From CAYJAD01 sp964370835 (lineage in GTDB: Bacteria > Desulfobacterota > Desulfovibrionia > Desulfovibrionales > Desulfovibrionaceae): a stretch of 20,997 nt of DNA. The notes beneath the pieces were generated by a model. The model saw nothing but the letters and a program-made list of their open reading frames with translations, was not told the DNA's origin and did not search any database. The DNA is taken from assembly GCA_964370835.1 (NCBI GenBank), contig CAYJLO010000049.1, positions 1 to 20,997 on the forward strand. Reading direction: 5' to 3'. Each line of letters starts with the position of its first letter. Within the stretch, counting starts at the first letter, position 1. This document shows positions 1 to 6,989 of this stretch, one piece after another. The translations under genes and the position numbers were made by a program.

Positions 1-55
1 GAGTGAGCGTGCCTTTCTTAGAAACGAGTGGAAACACGTTTTTAAGCATCGACTA
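1..55. repeat. Left arm of a 55-bp exact inverted repeat
   Basis: The first 55 bases are the exact reverse complement of 6373-6427. The match may continue upstream of the window. Within the arm, TTAGAAACG and CGTTTTTAA can pair as a 9-bp stem (one G-T wobble) around a 10-nt loop, so each copy can also fold by itself. The two arms enclose about 6.3 kb that includes the manC-fcl sugar operon. The arm ends about ten bases before the terminator hairpin that follows. Confidence 0.9.
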
Positions 56-57
56 TA

Positions 58-95
58 TAAAAAAAGCCAACTTCGCGTGGAAGTTGGCTTTTTTA
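58..95. terminator. Bidirectional rho-independent terminator
   Basis: AGCCAACTTC (65-74) pairs perfectly with GAAGTTGGCT (80-89) around a 5-nt loop, with an A-run before and a T-run after. It can therefore work on both strands. On the minus strand it ends the transcript of the small gene whose stop is at 119. Confidence 0.85.
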
Positions 96-118
96 TCAGC
101 TAAAATACACTGATGTTA

Positions 119-505
119 CTAAGCGTTGGCGGCCTTAAGCATTTCTTCTACCATATGAAGAGAAGGCGTTGCGTCGGCGTCCAATCCGCAGAGTTGGCGC
201 ACGGCCAACATGAGCATATTGAATTCTAAAACCATTTCGGTGGCACCATTGTGAATGATGCAATGGTCACCTTTGACAGTTAATTTGTAGGCATGGCGGC
301 TACGCTCAGGGCCATTGCCACGAACGATATAATAAACTTGCTCATGATTGTCGGTGACATAAAGCTTTTGACGGGTGAGTGTAGAGCTTTCTTCATCAAA
401 CCAAGAGGACTCAGCAAATAGGCGTCCGTGAAAAGAGAGGTCTGGGCCGTTATCGTGTTTGAGGCAAACATTTTCCATGGAGTGCCCTGTACCGTCTACT
501 CGCAT
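119..505 (-). CDS. Conserved-looking hypothetical protein, 128 aa
   Basis: I do not recognise the family. The protein is soluble and mixed alpha/beta, with no signal peptide or membrane segment. It has an N-terminal charged half (LYVTDNHEQVYYIVRGNG), a middle strand-rich part and a helical C-terminus (LHMVEEMLKAANA). The start at 505 is chosen over two upstream ATGs (526, 523) because AGGAG lies 6 nt before it. The gene stands alone on the minus strand and is followed by a strong terminator. A minus-strand TTGACA at 646-651 is a possible -35 box for it, and a 17-bp palindrome (548-564) lies in its leader. Confidence 0.75.
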   Translation of the reverse strand: MRVDGTGHSMENVCLKHDNGPDLSFHGRLFAESSWFDEESSTLTRQKLYVTDNHEQVYYIVRGNGPERSRHAYKLTVKGDHCIIHNGATEMVLEFNMLMLAVRQLCGLDADATPSLHMVEEMLKAANA

Positions 506-547
506 AGTATTCTCCTGTATCATCAATGGTGTTAAAATTGGTATAAG

Positions 548-564
548 TTAGCAAATTTTGCTAA
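548..564. promoter_or_regulatory. 17-bp perfect palindrome, possible operator
   Basis: TTAGCAAA and TTTGCTAA are perfect inverted halves around one central base. The site lies in the divergent gap between the small minus-strand gene (start 505) and the TPR gene (start 753), so it could bind a repressor acting on the minus-strand gene. The regulator is not identifiable from this window. The rest of the 506-752 gap is AT-rich; an imperfect palindrome at about 685-700 is the only other structure seen. Confidence 0.35.
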
Positions 565-752
565 GGAATAGTAACTTTATTTAACTAGCCAAAGGCCTTA
601 AAGCAACAGTGGCATGGTTAATTTTTAGCACCGTATACAAGCTATTGTCAAGGAAGAAGCGAAAAATTTCCATACTTTGAGTTAGACTATGTCTAGACAA
701 TTGGGTGAAATAGTATTATCTTTCTTTAAGTGCAACTAACGTTGGAGAAAGT

Positions 753-1562
753 ATGGCTGTAAATATTGCAAATGTACGTCAAGGGCTAAGGCAAGTTCAG
801 ACCAATCTCAAGCAAGGGCAAAGCGCCCCTGCCATACAAGCCATTCAAAATGGTCTTCTTGGCTTGCGTGAAAATCTCATGAAGAGCGAGCGCAAGGAAT
901 TAACAGATCTCATGGTGAATGCTGTTGAGTATTTGATGAATGACCCTGTTGTGCGTAAAATATACCCTTGTTCTTTTATCTATTCGGCGGGTGAAGAAGC
1001 GCAGCTTTCCAAATGCATGCAAGAGCTGCAAGCGTGCTTTGCAGATTACGCACAGGAACAAGCCCTAGAGGCGCAAAGGCTCACCGAAGAAAGAAAGCGA
1101 GCCACCTTTGCCAAAGGGAAAGAAGAGCTGTTTTCATCCAATCCCATGAAGGGAAAGAATACCTTTTCCACATTGCGCCGTGAATTTCCACAAGATGCAG
1201 ACTTGATAGGAGACATGGGGCAAGCCCTACTTGAAGCTAAGCTGTATGAAGAAGCCGTGGACTTTTTGTCAGAATCCCTCGACTTGCGCGATGATTCTTT
1301 GCATTTGTATAATAGCATAGGCATTGCTTTGCGGGCTTTACAGCGTTATCCCATAGCAGAGACGTACTATTTGCGCGCCTCCAAATATTTGCGCAATGAT
1401 CCCAATTTATATTTTAATATTTCACGCATGTACTTGGAGTGGGAAAAGTTTGATAAAGCAAAGCAAGCAGTGTCTGTAGCTTTGAAGCTTGACCCAGATT
1501 TTGAACATGCCAAAAAGCTTTTGCGCCATGTGGAAAAGCAAGAAGCTTTGAAGAAAGGCTAA
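753..1562 (+). CDS. TPR-repeat protein, 269 aa
   Basis: This is a cytoplasmic tetratricopeptide-repeat protein, probably a scaffold for protein contacts; its partner is unknown. Residues 1-110 are helical and lack a clear repeat. From about 140 to 260 there are three TPR-like units, for example GQALLEAKLYEEAVDFLSES, IGIALRALQRYPIAETYYLR and ISRMYLEWEKFDKAKQAVSV. There is no signal peptide. GGAGAAAGT before the ATG supports the start. A terminator follows directly. The convergent neighbour is a DUF721 gene whose last codons overlap that terminator. The TPR fold is clear, the specific role is not. Confidence 0.85.
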   Translation: MAVNIANVRQGLRQVQTNLKQGQSAPAIQAIQNGLLGLRENLMKSERKELTDLMVNAVEYLMNDPVVRKIYPCSFIYSAGEEAQLSKCMQELQACFADYAQEQALEAQRLTEERKRATFAKGKEELFSSNPMKGKNTFSTLRREFPQDADLIGDMGQALLEAKLYEEAVDFLSESLDLRDDSLHLYNSIGIALRALQRYPIAETYYLRASKYLRNDPNLYFNISRMYLEWEKFDKAKQAVSVALKLDPDFEHAKKLLRHVEKQEALKKG

Positions 1563-1579
1563 GTTTTTGTATTTGATTT

Positions 1580-1614
1580 TGAGCGTAGGGCCTTGCGGTC
1601 TTACGCTTTTTTTT
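1580..1614 (+). terminator. Rho-independent terminator of the TPR gene
   Basis: GCGTAGGGCC (1583-1592) pairs with GGTCTTACGC (1597-1606), with two G-T wobbles and a TTGC loop, followed by eight T. The T-run doubles as the last Lys codons of the convergent gene on the other strand. The minus strand lacks a T-run, so the terminator works on the plus strand only. Confidence 0.85.
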
Positions 1615-2077
1615 GGCCTTGTTTGACAAAAAGTGCATAACAATGGCCTATGGAGGTGTTTGCGGGGATACTAGAGAGGTATTTTCCGCTGAGGGGGGCA
1701 GGTTCTGGCAGTATGGGGCGTTGTAAATTGCGTGGTTGTACGGCCATGTGCAAGGGGGTTTTGTCCAGCGACAAACGCACCTTGATGGCAGTAAAATAGT
1801 CACATCCCATGAAGGCATTGGCTCTTTCTAAAATTTCATGATGCATATAGGAAATGTCCTGCATGCTCATGGCATCTTCTCCGCCCAATAAAAGAGTGGT
1901 GTCTTTACTGCCCATGGGCCAAGCCAAAGCGGCAATGTCTGGGCCCATGACCATGTCCCAGTGTTGCCAAAGGCGGTTAAGGTTCACAATTTCCGGTTTG
2001 CCTATACGCTGTAAATAGCGCTCAAGGGCTATGCGAATATTTTGCGGTCTTCTCCAGACCCAGGTCTTTTTCTTCAT
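1601..2077 (-). CDS. DUF721 / DciA-like protein, 158 aa
   Basis: The protein fits the DUF721 family, whose studied member DciA loads the replicative helicase DnaB in many bacteria lacking DnaC. The family core is visible: LWQHWDMVMGPDIAALAWPM, then a strand (TTLLLGG), a helix with many Met and His residues, and a closing strand (AIKVRLSL) at about residues 105-112. The Pro-rich tail is poorly conserved in this family. The start at MKKKTW is chosen because it gives a typical N-terminus; an in-frame ATG at 2158 would add 27 residues and neither start has a good ribosome site. It is convergent with the TPR gene and divergent from manC. Family assignment is fairly sure; helicase loading is inference. 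Confidence 0.7.
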   Translation of the reverse strand: MKKKTWVWRRPQNIRIALERYLQRIGKPEIVNLNRLWQHWDMVMGPDIAALAWPMGSKDTTLLLGGEDAMSMQDISYMHHEILERANAFMGCDYFTAIKVRLSLDKTPLHMAVQPRNLQRPILPEPAPLSGKYLSSIPANTSIGHCYALFVKQGQKKA

Positions 2078-2186
2078 GGCAAAAGCATACCGCAGACAGC
2101 TATAATGTGCAATGTTCAGCACGGGGGCTTCGTTGACAGGGTAGGCGATTACTGGCATAAAAAGCGAAGTTTTTTCTGTAATTGAT

Positions 2187-2213
2187 GTGCATTGCTGTGC
2201 ACACCAGTATAAA
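2187..2213 (+). promoter_or_regulatory. Candidate promoter and operator of the manC operon
   Basis: TATAAA at 2208-2213 is a plausible -10 box 23 bases before the manC ATG. The -35 region is poor. The would-be spacer carries an inverted repeat, GTGCA (2187-2191) and TGCAC (2198-2202), which could bind a regulator. No mapping data support this. Confidence 0.35.
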
Positions 2214-2235
2214 TTTGTAGCGTGTGAGGTAAGAA

Positions 2236-3714
2236 ATGCTGTACCCAGTGGTGCTTTGCGGTGGAAGTGGAACTCGTCTTTGGCCCATGTCGCGAAGCCA
2301 TTGCCCTAAGCAATTTGTGGAATATCAGCAAGGTGTTCCGACTTTTTTTGAGCAAACCTTTCAACGCGTACAACATTTACAGAGGGCGCATGAGCGTTTC
2401 ATGGGTGCGCCCATTGTCATTTGCCACGAAGAATATCGCTTTTATGTGGCCAGTTCTTTACAGCATATGTCACTACCTGGCAGCCGTCTTCCGCGTATTA
2501 TCTTAGAGCCTGAAGCACGCAATACTGCTCCGGCCATTGCCCTTGCTTGCCTTGCCGCCTTGGAAGGTGATGATGAAGCCTTGGTGCTTATTTTGCCTTC
2601 TGATCATATTCTAAAACCGGATACAGCGCTCTTAAAAGCGGTGGAGCAAGCCATGCCGGCGGCTAAAGAAGGTTTTTTGGTCACCTTTGGCATTGCACCG
2701 CAAAGTCCTAAAACGGGCTATGGCTATATTGAAAGTGGTGAGCTTGTACATGAAGAAATACAAGGTACTGGTTTATTGCAACCCCAAGTGCGCTTGGTGC
2801 GAAACTTCATAGAAAAGCCGCCTTTGGATAAAGCCACTGAAATGCTGGAAAAAGGCGGGTTTTTATGGAACAGTGGCATGTTCTTTTTCCATGCTGCAGC
2901 TTATTTAAATGAGCTGGAAAAATATATGCCGGATATGGTGGATTTATGCCGACATGCTTGGCAACAGCGTCAGCAAGACAGAGATTTTATCCGCCCGCAC
3001 GCCCTTACGTTTAGTTCTTGCGCGTCGGAATCCATAGACTATGCTGTCATGGAGCATACGCAAAAAGCCGCCGTATTGCCCTTACAAGTACAATGGAGTG
3101 ACATGGGCTCGTGGGAGTCCTTTTATGAATATGGGCAAGATATCAAGGATTCCATGGGTAATGTGCTCGCTGGCGATGTGCTCACTTTAAAAACGCGCAA
3201 CTCCTATGTGCATGCGCAAACTCGTTTGGTGGCCACCTTGGGACTTGAAGATGCCGTGGTGGTGGAAACGGCCGATGCTGTGCTTGTGGCACAAAAAGGC
3301 TATGCTCAAGAAGTGAAAGCCATAGCGGCGGCTTTGCAATGCCAAGGGCGCTCCGAAGCCCTATTGCACCGCAAAGTGGCTCGTCCATGGGGTACGTATG
3401 AGAGCCTTGCCAAGACAGATCGTTTTCAAGTGAAGCGCATAGTGGTGGAACCAGGCGCCACGTTGTCCATGCAAATGCATCATCACAGAGCCGAGCATTG
3501 GGTTGTGGTCAGCGGCACCGCTGAGGTGACCAAGGATAAAGAAGTCTTTTTGGTTACAGAAAATCAGTCCACGTATATTCCTCAAGGGGCTGTACATAGA
3601 CTTAAAAATCCGGGAATGATTCCGCTGATTCTCATTGAAATTCAGTCGGGTTCGTACTTGGGCGAAGATGATATTGTACGTTTTGATGATGTGTATGGAC
3701 GCACACAAGCTTAG
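2236..3714 (+). CDS. manC: Mannose-1-phosphate guanylyltransferase / mannose-6-phosphate isomerase
   Basis: This is a bifunctional type II PMI-GMP enzyme of the ManC/AlgA/XanB family, 492 aa, close to the usual 470-490. The N-terminal domain makes GDP-mannose from mannose-1-phosphate and GTP: the nucleotidyltransferase signature CGGSGTRLWPMSR is at residues 8-20 and the sugar-binding FIEKP at 191-195. The C-terminal cupin domain isomerises fructose-6-phosphate and mannose-6-phosphate, with the metal-site motif QMHHHRAEHW at 413-422. GAGG sits 6 nt before the ATG. It is the first gene of a four-gene operon, with fcl starting 8 nt after its stop. No phosphomannomutase gene is present nearby, so that step must be encoded elsewhere. 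Confidence 0.95.
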   Translation: MLYPVVLCGGSGTRLWPMSRSHCPKQFVEYQQGVPTFFEQTFQRVQHLQRAHERFMGAPIVICHEEYRFYVASSLQHMSLPGSRLPRIILEPEARNTAPAIALACLAALEGDDEALVLILPSDHILKPDTALLKAVEQAMPAAKEGFLVTFGIAPQSPKTGYGYIESGELVHEEIQGTGLLQPQVRLVRNFIEKPPLDKATEMLEKGGFLWNSGMFFFHAAAYLNELEKYMPDMVDLCRHAWQQRQQDRDFIRPHALTFSSCASESIDYAVMEHTQKAAVLPLQVQWSDMGSWESFYEYGQDIKDSMGNVLAGDVLTLKTRNSYVHAQTRLVATLGLEDAVVVETADAVLVAQKGYAQEVKAIAAALQCQGRSEALLHRKVARPWGTYESLAKTDRFQVKRIVVEPGATLSMQMHHHRAEHWVVVSGTAEVTKDKEVFLVTENQSTYIPQGAVHRLKNPGMIPLILIEIQSGSYLGEDDIVRFDDVYGRTQA

Positions 3715-3722
3715 GGGCAATC

Positions 3723-4661
3723 ATGGAAAAGCAAGCACGTATTTTTGTGGCAGGCCATAAGGGCCTTGTGGGTTCAGCCATAGTTCGCGCATTGATAGAA
3801 GATGGTTTTACCAATATTATCACCCGCACGCGCAGTGAGCTAAACTTATGCGATTTTGCCGCAGTGGAAGCTTTTTATGCTACGGAAAAGCCGGAATATG
3901 TTTTTGTGTGCGCCGCCAAGGTGGGAGGTATTTATGCCAATAATACCTATCCTGCATCCTTTATTTTTGAAAACTTGCAAATGCAAAATGCCTTAATACA
4001 CAATGCTCATGTGCATGGCGTGAAAAAACTGCTCTTTTTGGGCTCATCTTGCATTTATCCCAAAGAGTGCCCTCAGCCCATACGCGAAGAATATTTACTC
4101 ACCGGCCCCCTAGAGCCCACCAATAAGCCCTATGCTCTAGCGAAAATAGCCGGTCTTGAAATGTGCGCCGCTTACCGTAGGCAATATGGTTTTGATGCCA
4201 TTGCTGTTATGCCCACCAATTTATATGGCCCTGGTGATAACTACCATGACGAAAATGCCCACGTGATACCAGCATTGATTGGACGTTTTCATGCGGCCAA
4301 AAAGGCCGACGTGCCGCAAGTGTGGATTTGGGGCACAGGCACACCGAGACGCGAATTTTTATACGTGGATGACTTGGCCGAAGCGTGTCTTTTGCTCATG
4401 GAAAAATATAGCGACGCAGAACCTGTGAATGTGGGTTGCGGTGATGATGTGACCATTTTAGGCTTGGCGGAATTGGTGGCCAAAGTGGTGGGCTATACGG
4501 GTGAAATTTTGTTGGATTCTTCCAAGCCCGACGGCACCATGCGTAAGGTACTGGATGTTTCTAAAATGCAAAACTTGGGCTGGCAACCGCGCATGGATCT
4601 TGAACAGGGCTTGCGTCACGCGTATGAAGATTTTTTGCAAAGCCAAGTGCGTAAGGTCTAG
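3723..4661 (+). CDS. fcl: GDP-L-fucose synthase
   Basis: This short-chain dehydrogenase (GMER, also called WcaG) epimerises and reduces GDP-4-keto-6-deoxymannose to GDP-L-fucose using NADPH. The length of 312 aa is normal. The Rossmann motif VAGHKGLVGSA is at residues 9-19. The catalytic triad is visible as Ser in LGSSCIYP (about 108), Tyr137 and Lys141 of YALAK. The family block MPTNLYGPGDNYH follows. AGGGG lies before the ATG. Its substrate normally comes from GDP-mannose 4,6-dehydratase (Gmd), which is absent from this operon and window. The membrane-protein gene follows after 2 nt. Confidence 0.95.
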   Translation: MEKQARIFVAGHKGLVGSAIVRALIEDGFTNIITRTRSELNLCDFAAVEAFYATEKPEYVFVCAAKVGGIYANNTYPASFIFENLQMQNALIHNAHVHGVKKLLFLGSSCIYPKECPQPIREEYLLTGPLEPTNKPYALAKIAGLEMCAAYRRQYGFDAIAVMPTNLYGPGDNYHDENAHVIPALIGRFHAAKKADVPQVWIWGTGTPRREFLYVDDLAEACLLLMEKYSDAEPVNVGCGDDVTILGLAELVAKVVGYTGEILLDSSKPDGTMRKVLDVSKMQNLGWQPRMDLEQGLRHAYEDFLQSQVRKV

Positions 4662-4663
4662 TC

Positions 4664-5104
4664 ATGTATAATTTTTTGCTAAGATTTCTTTCGCCCATGA
4701 CCATATTATTGGCTTTGAGCGGAATTTTTTATACAGTCATGCACTTTTATGCCAGCGGTGTTTTGGCGGGCACATCGTCTGTGCCTTTGTTGGAAAAAGT
4801 GCTGGCTCTACGCATGATTTTTAGCGGCGTATTTTGTGTTATGCTTGGGTACTTGGGGGTAAAACTTACAGGGCATGTGTGGCCTGCCATGGTGGTGCAT
4901 ACAAGCGTTGTGGCGGCGCTTTTGCTGCTGGATATTCCCTTGGAGCAGGTGGTGCAACATTGGGATATATCTGTGCTGGTGCTGGCCTCGGTGGCATCGC
5001 TTACGGGGGTGGCCGGCGGCCTTACCTTGGGCTTGTTTTGGCTACGCATGAAATACCCTCGTGCCTTTTTATCTAAGAAATCATTCAGAAAAAAATCTTC
5101 CTAA
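4664..5104 (+). CDS. Small four-helix membrane protein, 146 aa
   Basis: I do not recognise the family. Four hydrophobic segments are seen at about residues 8-31, 44-66, 69-91 and 100-127, followed by a short basic tail rich in Lys and Ser. This predicts an inner-membrane protein with both ends in the cytoplasm. It starts 2 nt after fcl and ends 8 nt before the glycosyltransferase gene, so it is clearly co-transcribed with sugar genes. A role in lipid-linked glycan assembly or transfer is a guess from context only. It carries no catalytic motif that I can see. Confidence 0.8.
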   Translation: MYNFLLRFLSPMTILLALSGIFYTVMHFYASGVLAGTSSVPLLEKVLALRMIFSGVFCVMLGYLGVKLTGHVWPAMVVHTSVVAALLLLDIPLEQVVQHWDISVLVLASVASLTGVAGGLTLGLFWLRMKYPRAFLSKKSFRKKSS

Positions 5105-5112
5105 ATGCCCTC

Positions 5113-6288
5113 ATGAAAGTGCTCATTGTTGGTAATCAAGCGCGCTCTACCTATGTCTTTTGGGGAACACTCATTAAAGCCATGGCCGGCAGAGGGCATG
5201 AGGTGGTGGTGGCTGTGCCCGATGGAGCGTCGTTAAAGGATGTGCAAGCTCTGCATACCTTAAGCGAGCACGGCATTGAAGTGCTCACATACCCTTTGGA
5301 TAGGCGTTCTTTGCACCCCTTAAAAGAATGGAAAAGCCTACGCGTACTGTGTCAGCTTATGCGTGATGAAAGGCCGGATAAAGTCTTTGCTTTCACCATA
5401 AAATCCATCATTTATAGTGCCTTTGCCATGCGGTGGGCTTTGCCGCGATATATAAAAGACGGTCGGCGTAAAACCTATTTGAAAAAAAGTGATTTTTTCG
5501 CTTGTATTACCGGTCTTGGCTATGGTCTTGAAGAGGGTGGCGGCTTTGGAAAAAGCCTCATGCGGTGGTTTTCTGCCTTTTTATATGCCTTGGCATTGGG
5601 GCGCGCCAAAAAAGTTTTCTTTCAAAATCCAGAAGATGAAGAATATTTTTTAAAGCAAGGTATTATACCACGTTCAAAGCAAGATATATGTGTTGAGTGC
5701 CGTGGTACCGGTGTTAATGTACGTCATTTTGCTTTGGAAGCTTCCTATCCTGCGTGCCCCACGTTTTTGCTCATGGCACGCCTTTTAGAATCTAAGGGAA
5801 TACAGGATTTCGTGCTGGCGGCACGCATATTAAAAGGAACATATGCTGAGGCGCGTTTTCAGATTTTAGGCCCCGCAGAAGATGGTGTGGGTGCTGTGCC
5901 TGTGGAACATGTGCAAGGCTGGCATGATGAGGGCAGTATTGAATATTTGGGGCATTGTCAAGATGTGCGCCCACATATAAAAGAGGCTTCGGTCATGGTG
6001 CTTCCCTCGTGGCGCGAGGGGGTTCCTTGTGCCATATTGGAAGGTATGAGCATGGGGCGCGCCGCCGTGGTAAGTGATGTGCCCGGATGCCGGCAAGCAG
6101 TGCAAGAAGGATATAATGGCTTTCTGGTGCCGCCCAAAAATCCTGTGGCCTTGGCTGAAGCCTTGGAGAGATTCATCGTGGCACCGCATTTGGTGCCGCA
6201 TATGGGAGCCAAAGGACGCCAAAGGGCTGAAAAATACTTCGATGCCGAGCATGTGGCGCAATTTTTATTGCAACATATGAAGCTCTAA
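5113..6288 (+). CDS. Family 4 glycosyltransferase, 391 aa
   Basis: This is a GT-B fold retaining glycosyltransferase of family GT4, the kind that adds a sugar from a nucleotide donor to a lipid-linked or surface glycan at the inner membrane face. The N-terminal acceptor domain begins MKVLIVGNQARSTYVFWG. The C-terminal donor domain shows LLMARLLESKGIQDFVLAA, then the EX7E motif with Glu302 and Glu310, then GFLVPPKNPVALAEAL. The closest well-known relatives by pattern are PglA/CapM-like enzymes; donor and acceptor cannot be read from sequence. Because manC and fcl lie just upstream, a fucose or mannose donor is possible. No clear ribosome site precedes the ATG, which suggests translational coupling. 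The TAA stop is the start of a TAACAGG repeat. Confidence 0.9.
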   Translation: MKVLIVGNQARSTYVFWGTLIKAMAGRGHEVVVAVPDGASLKDVQALHTLSEHGIEVLTYPLDRRSLHPLKEWKSLRVLCQLMRDERPDKVFAFTIKSIIYSAFAMRWALPRYIKDGRRKTYLKKSDFFACITGLGYGLEEGGGFGKSLMRWFSAFLYALALGRAKKVFFQNPEDEEYFLKQGIIPRSKQDICVECRGTGVNVRHFALEASYPACPTFLLMARLLESKGIQDFVLAARILKGTYAEARFQILGPAEDGVGAVPVEHVQGWHDEGSIEYLGHCQDVRPHIKEASVMVLPSWREGVPCAILEGMSMGRAAVVSDVPGCRQAVQEGYNGFLVPPKNPVALAEALERFIVAPHLVPHMGAKGRQRAEKYFDAEHVAQFLLQHMKL

Positions 6289-6320
6289 CAGGCTGTTCAA
6301 GGGTGAGCTGACGTATTTTG
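6286..6320 (+). repeat. TAACAGG-type repeat copy abutting a stop codon
   Basis: The gene's TAA is the first part of TAACAGGCTGTTCAA, which matches the ends of the 131-bp palindromic element at 15470-15600 and a weaker copy after rsmI. AACAGGCTGTT is itself an 11-bp palindrome. The match fades after about 35 bases. Confidence 0.55.
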
Positions 6321-6353
6321 CTAAAAATAGTATCTTTATTGACATGTAGAGAT

Positions 6354-6370
6354 TTTTTCAGTGTTGACTA
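6354..6370 (+). repeat. TCGACTA-family repeat, copy 1
   Basis: TTTTTCAGTGTTGACTA at this site matches 6587-6603 in the same orientation with one difference. It runs straight into the right arm of the 55-bp inverted repeat, with GACTA-TT-TAGTC forming a small palindrome at the junction. Confidence 0.65.
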
Positions 6371-6372
6371 TT

Positions 6373-6427
6373 TAGTCGATGCTTAAAAACGTGTTTCCAC
6401 TCGTTTCTAAGAAAGGCACGCTCACTC
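6373..6427. repeat. Right arm of the 55-bp exact inverted repeat
   Basis: It is the exact reverse complement of bases 1-55 and the right boundary of the 6.3-kb segment holding the manC-fcl operon. It lies in a gene-free patch (6289-6600) made almost wholly of repeats. Between 6428 and 6509 there is only a weak hairpin (GCCGT/ACGGC). Confidence 0.9.
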
Positions 6428-6509
6428 CAAATACCTCTTTCGGGGACGCCGTAAGCAAGTGACGGCTTATTTTACGTGGCGGCAAGCCATGCCAGAGGCA
6501 CGTCTTGTG

Positions 6510-6603
6510 TAGTCGACAGCTGAAAAAAGCATTTCATATGTCTAAATTTTGAGTTATAAATTCTATTTTTACTAACGATTAAGTACTTTTTCAGTGTCGA
6601 CTA
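6510..6603. repeat. 94-bp element with TCGACTA-family inverted ends
   Basis: TAGTCGACAGCTGAAAAA (6510-6527) is the near reverse complement of TTTTTCAGTGTCGACTA (6587-6603). The AT-rich core of about 59 bp codes for nothing visible. The right end overlaps the TAG stop of the minus-strand gene next to it, so the element defines that gene's C-terminus. On the minus strand the far arm continues into a T-run, so it may also act as a weak terminator. Confidence 0.65.
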
Positions 6604-6945
6604 TTTAGACGCCGCATAATCCATGACGGCGTTAAGAGATGCGGAACTTGCCACCATGAAACCTTGCTTGATGGTGTGACGTGTTAATGTCCATGCTTCA
6701 AGGTCTATATAATCAACCTTCCCTTGGCTTTGATTTTGTAAAAAACTTTGCACAATGGGTAAAATTTCTTCCATATCAATATAAATCCCCTCATAAGCCA
6801 TGCGAAGCATATCTTTTTCATACACAAGCATTTCTTCATCATCCATATGATCAGAAGCGGGAAAATGCGGGCGTAAGGCTTCCACAATATCTTGTGATAT
6901 GGGCCAAACATGCCCATAGACTTTAATCAATACTTCTTGTGCCAT
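6601..6945 (-). CDS. Small acidic hypothetical protein, 114 aa
   Basis: I do not recognise the family. The protein is acidic in the middle (ASDHMDDEEMLVYEKDMLRM), helical, and without signal peptide or membrane segment. AAGGA lies 7-8 nt before the ATG. It is the last gene of a minus-strand group with the lipoprotein and exported TPR genes, 44 nt after the latter. Its stop codon is provided by a repeat (6587-6603), so the C-terminus may have been altered by that insertion. Confidence 0.75.
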   Translation of the reverse strand: MAQEVLIKVYGHVWPISQDIVEALRPHFPASDHMDDEEMLVYEKDMLRMAYEGIYIDMEEILPIVQSFLQNQSQGKVDYIDLEAWTLTRHTIKQGFMVASSASLNAVMDYAASK

Positions 6946-6989
6946 GGTTTATCCTTGTGTTTTTATGATGAGGCGATGTGCTTCACTCC

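Noticed and set aside
553..580. Similarity between 553-580 and 6315-6342 (ATTTTGCTAA...ATAGTA...CTTTATT)
   Set aside because: The match is short, gapped and AT-rich; it may be chance and does not align beyond about 30 bases.
3361..3720. 119-aa frame antisense to the manC C-terminus
   Set aside because: It is a shadow of the cupin domain with no independent support.
6289..6600. CRISPR array or attachment site
   Set aside because: The repeats are few, in mixed orientation and irregularly spaced; no integrase or tRNA lies nearby.
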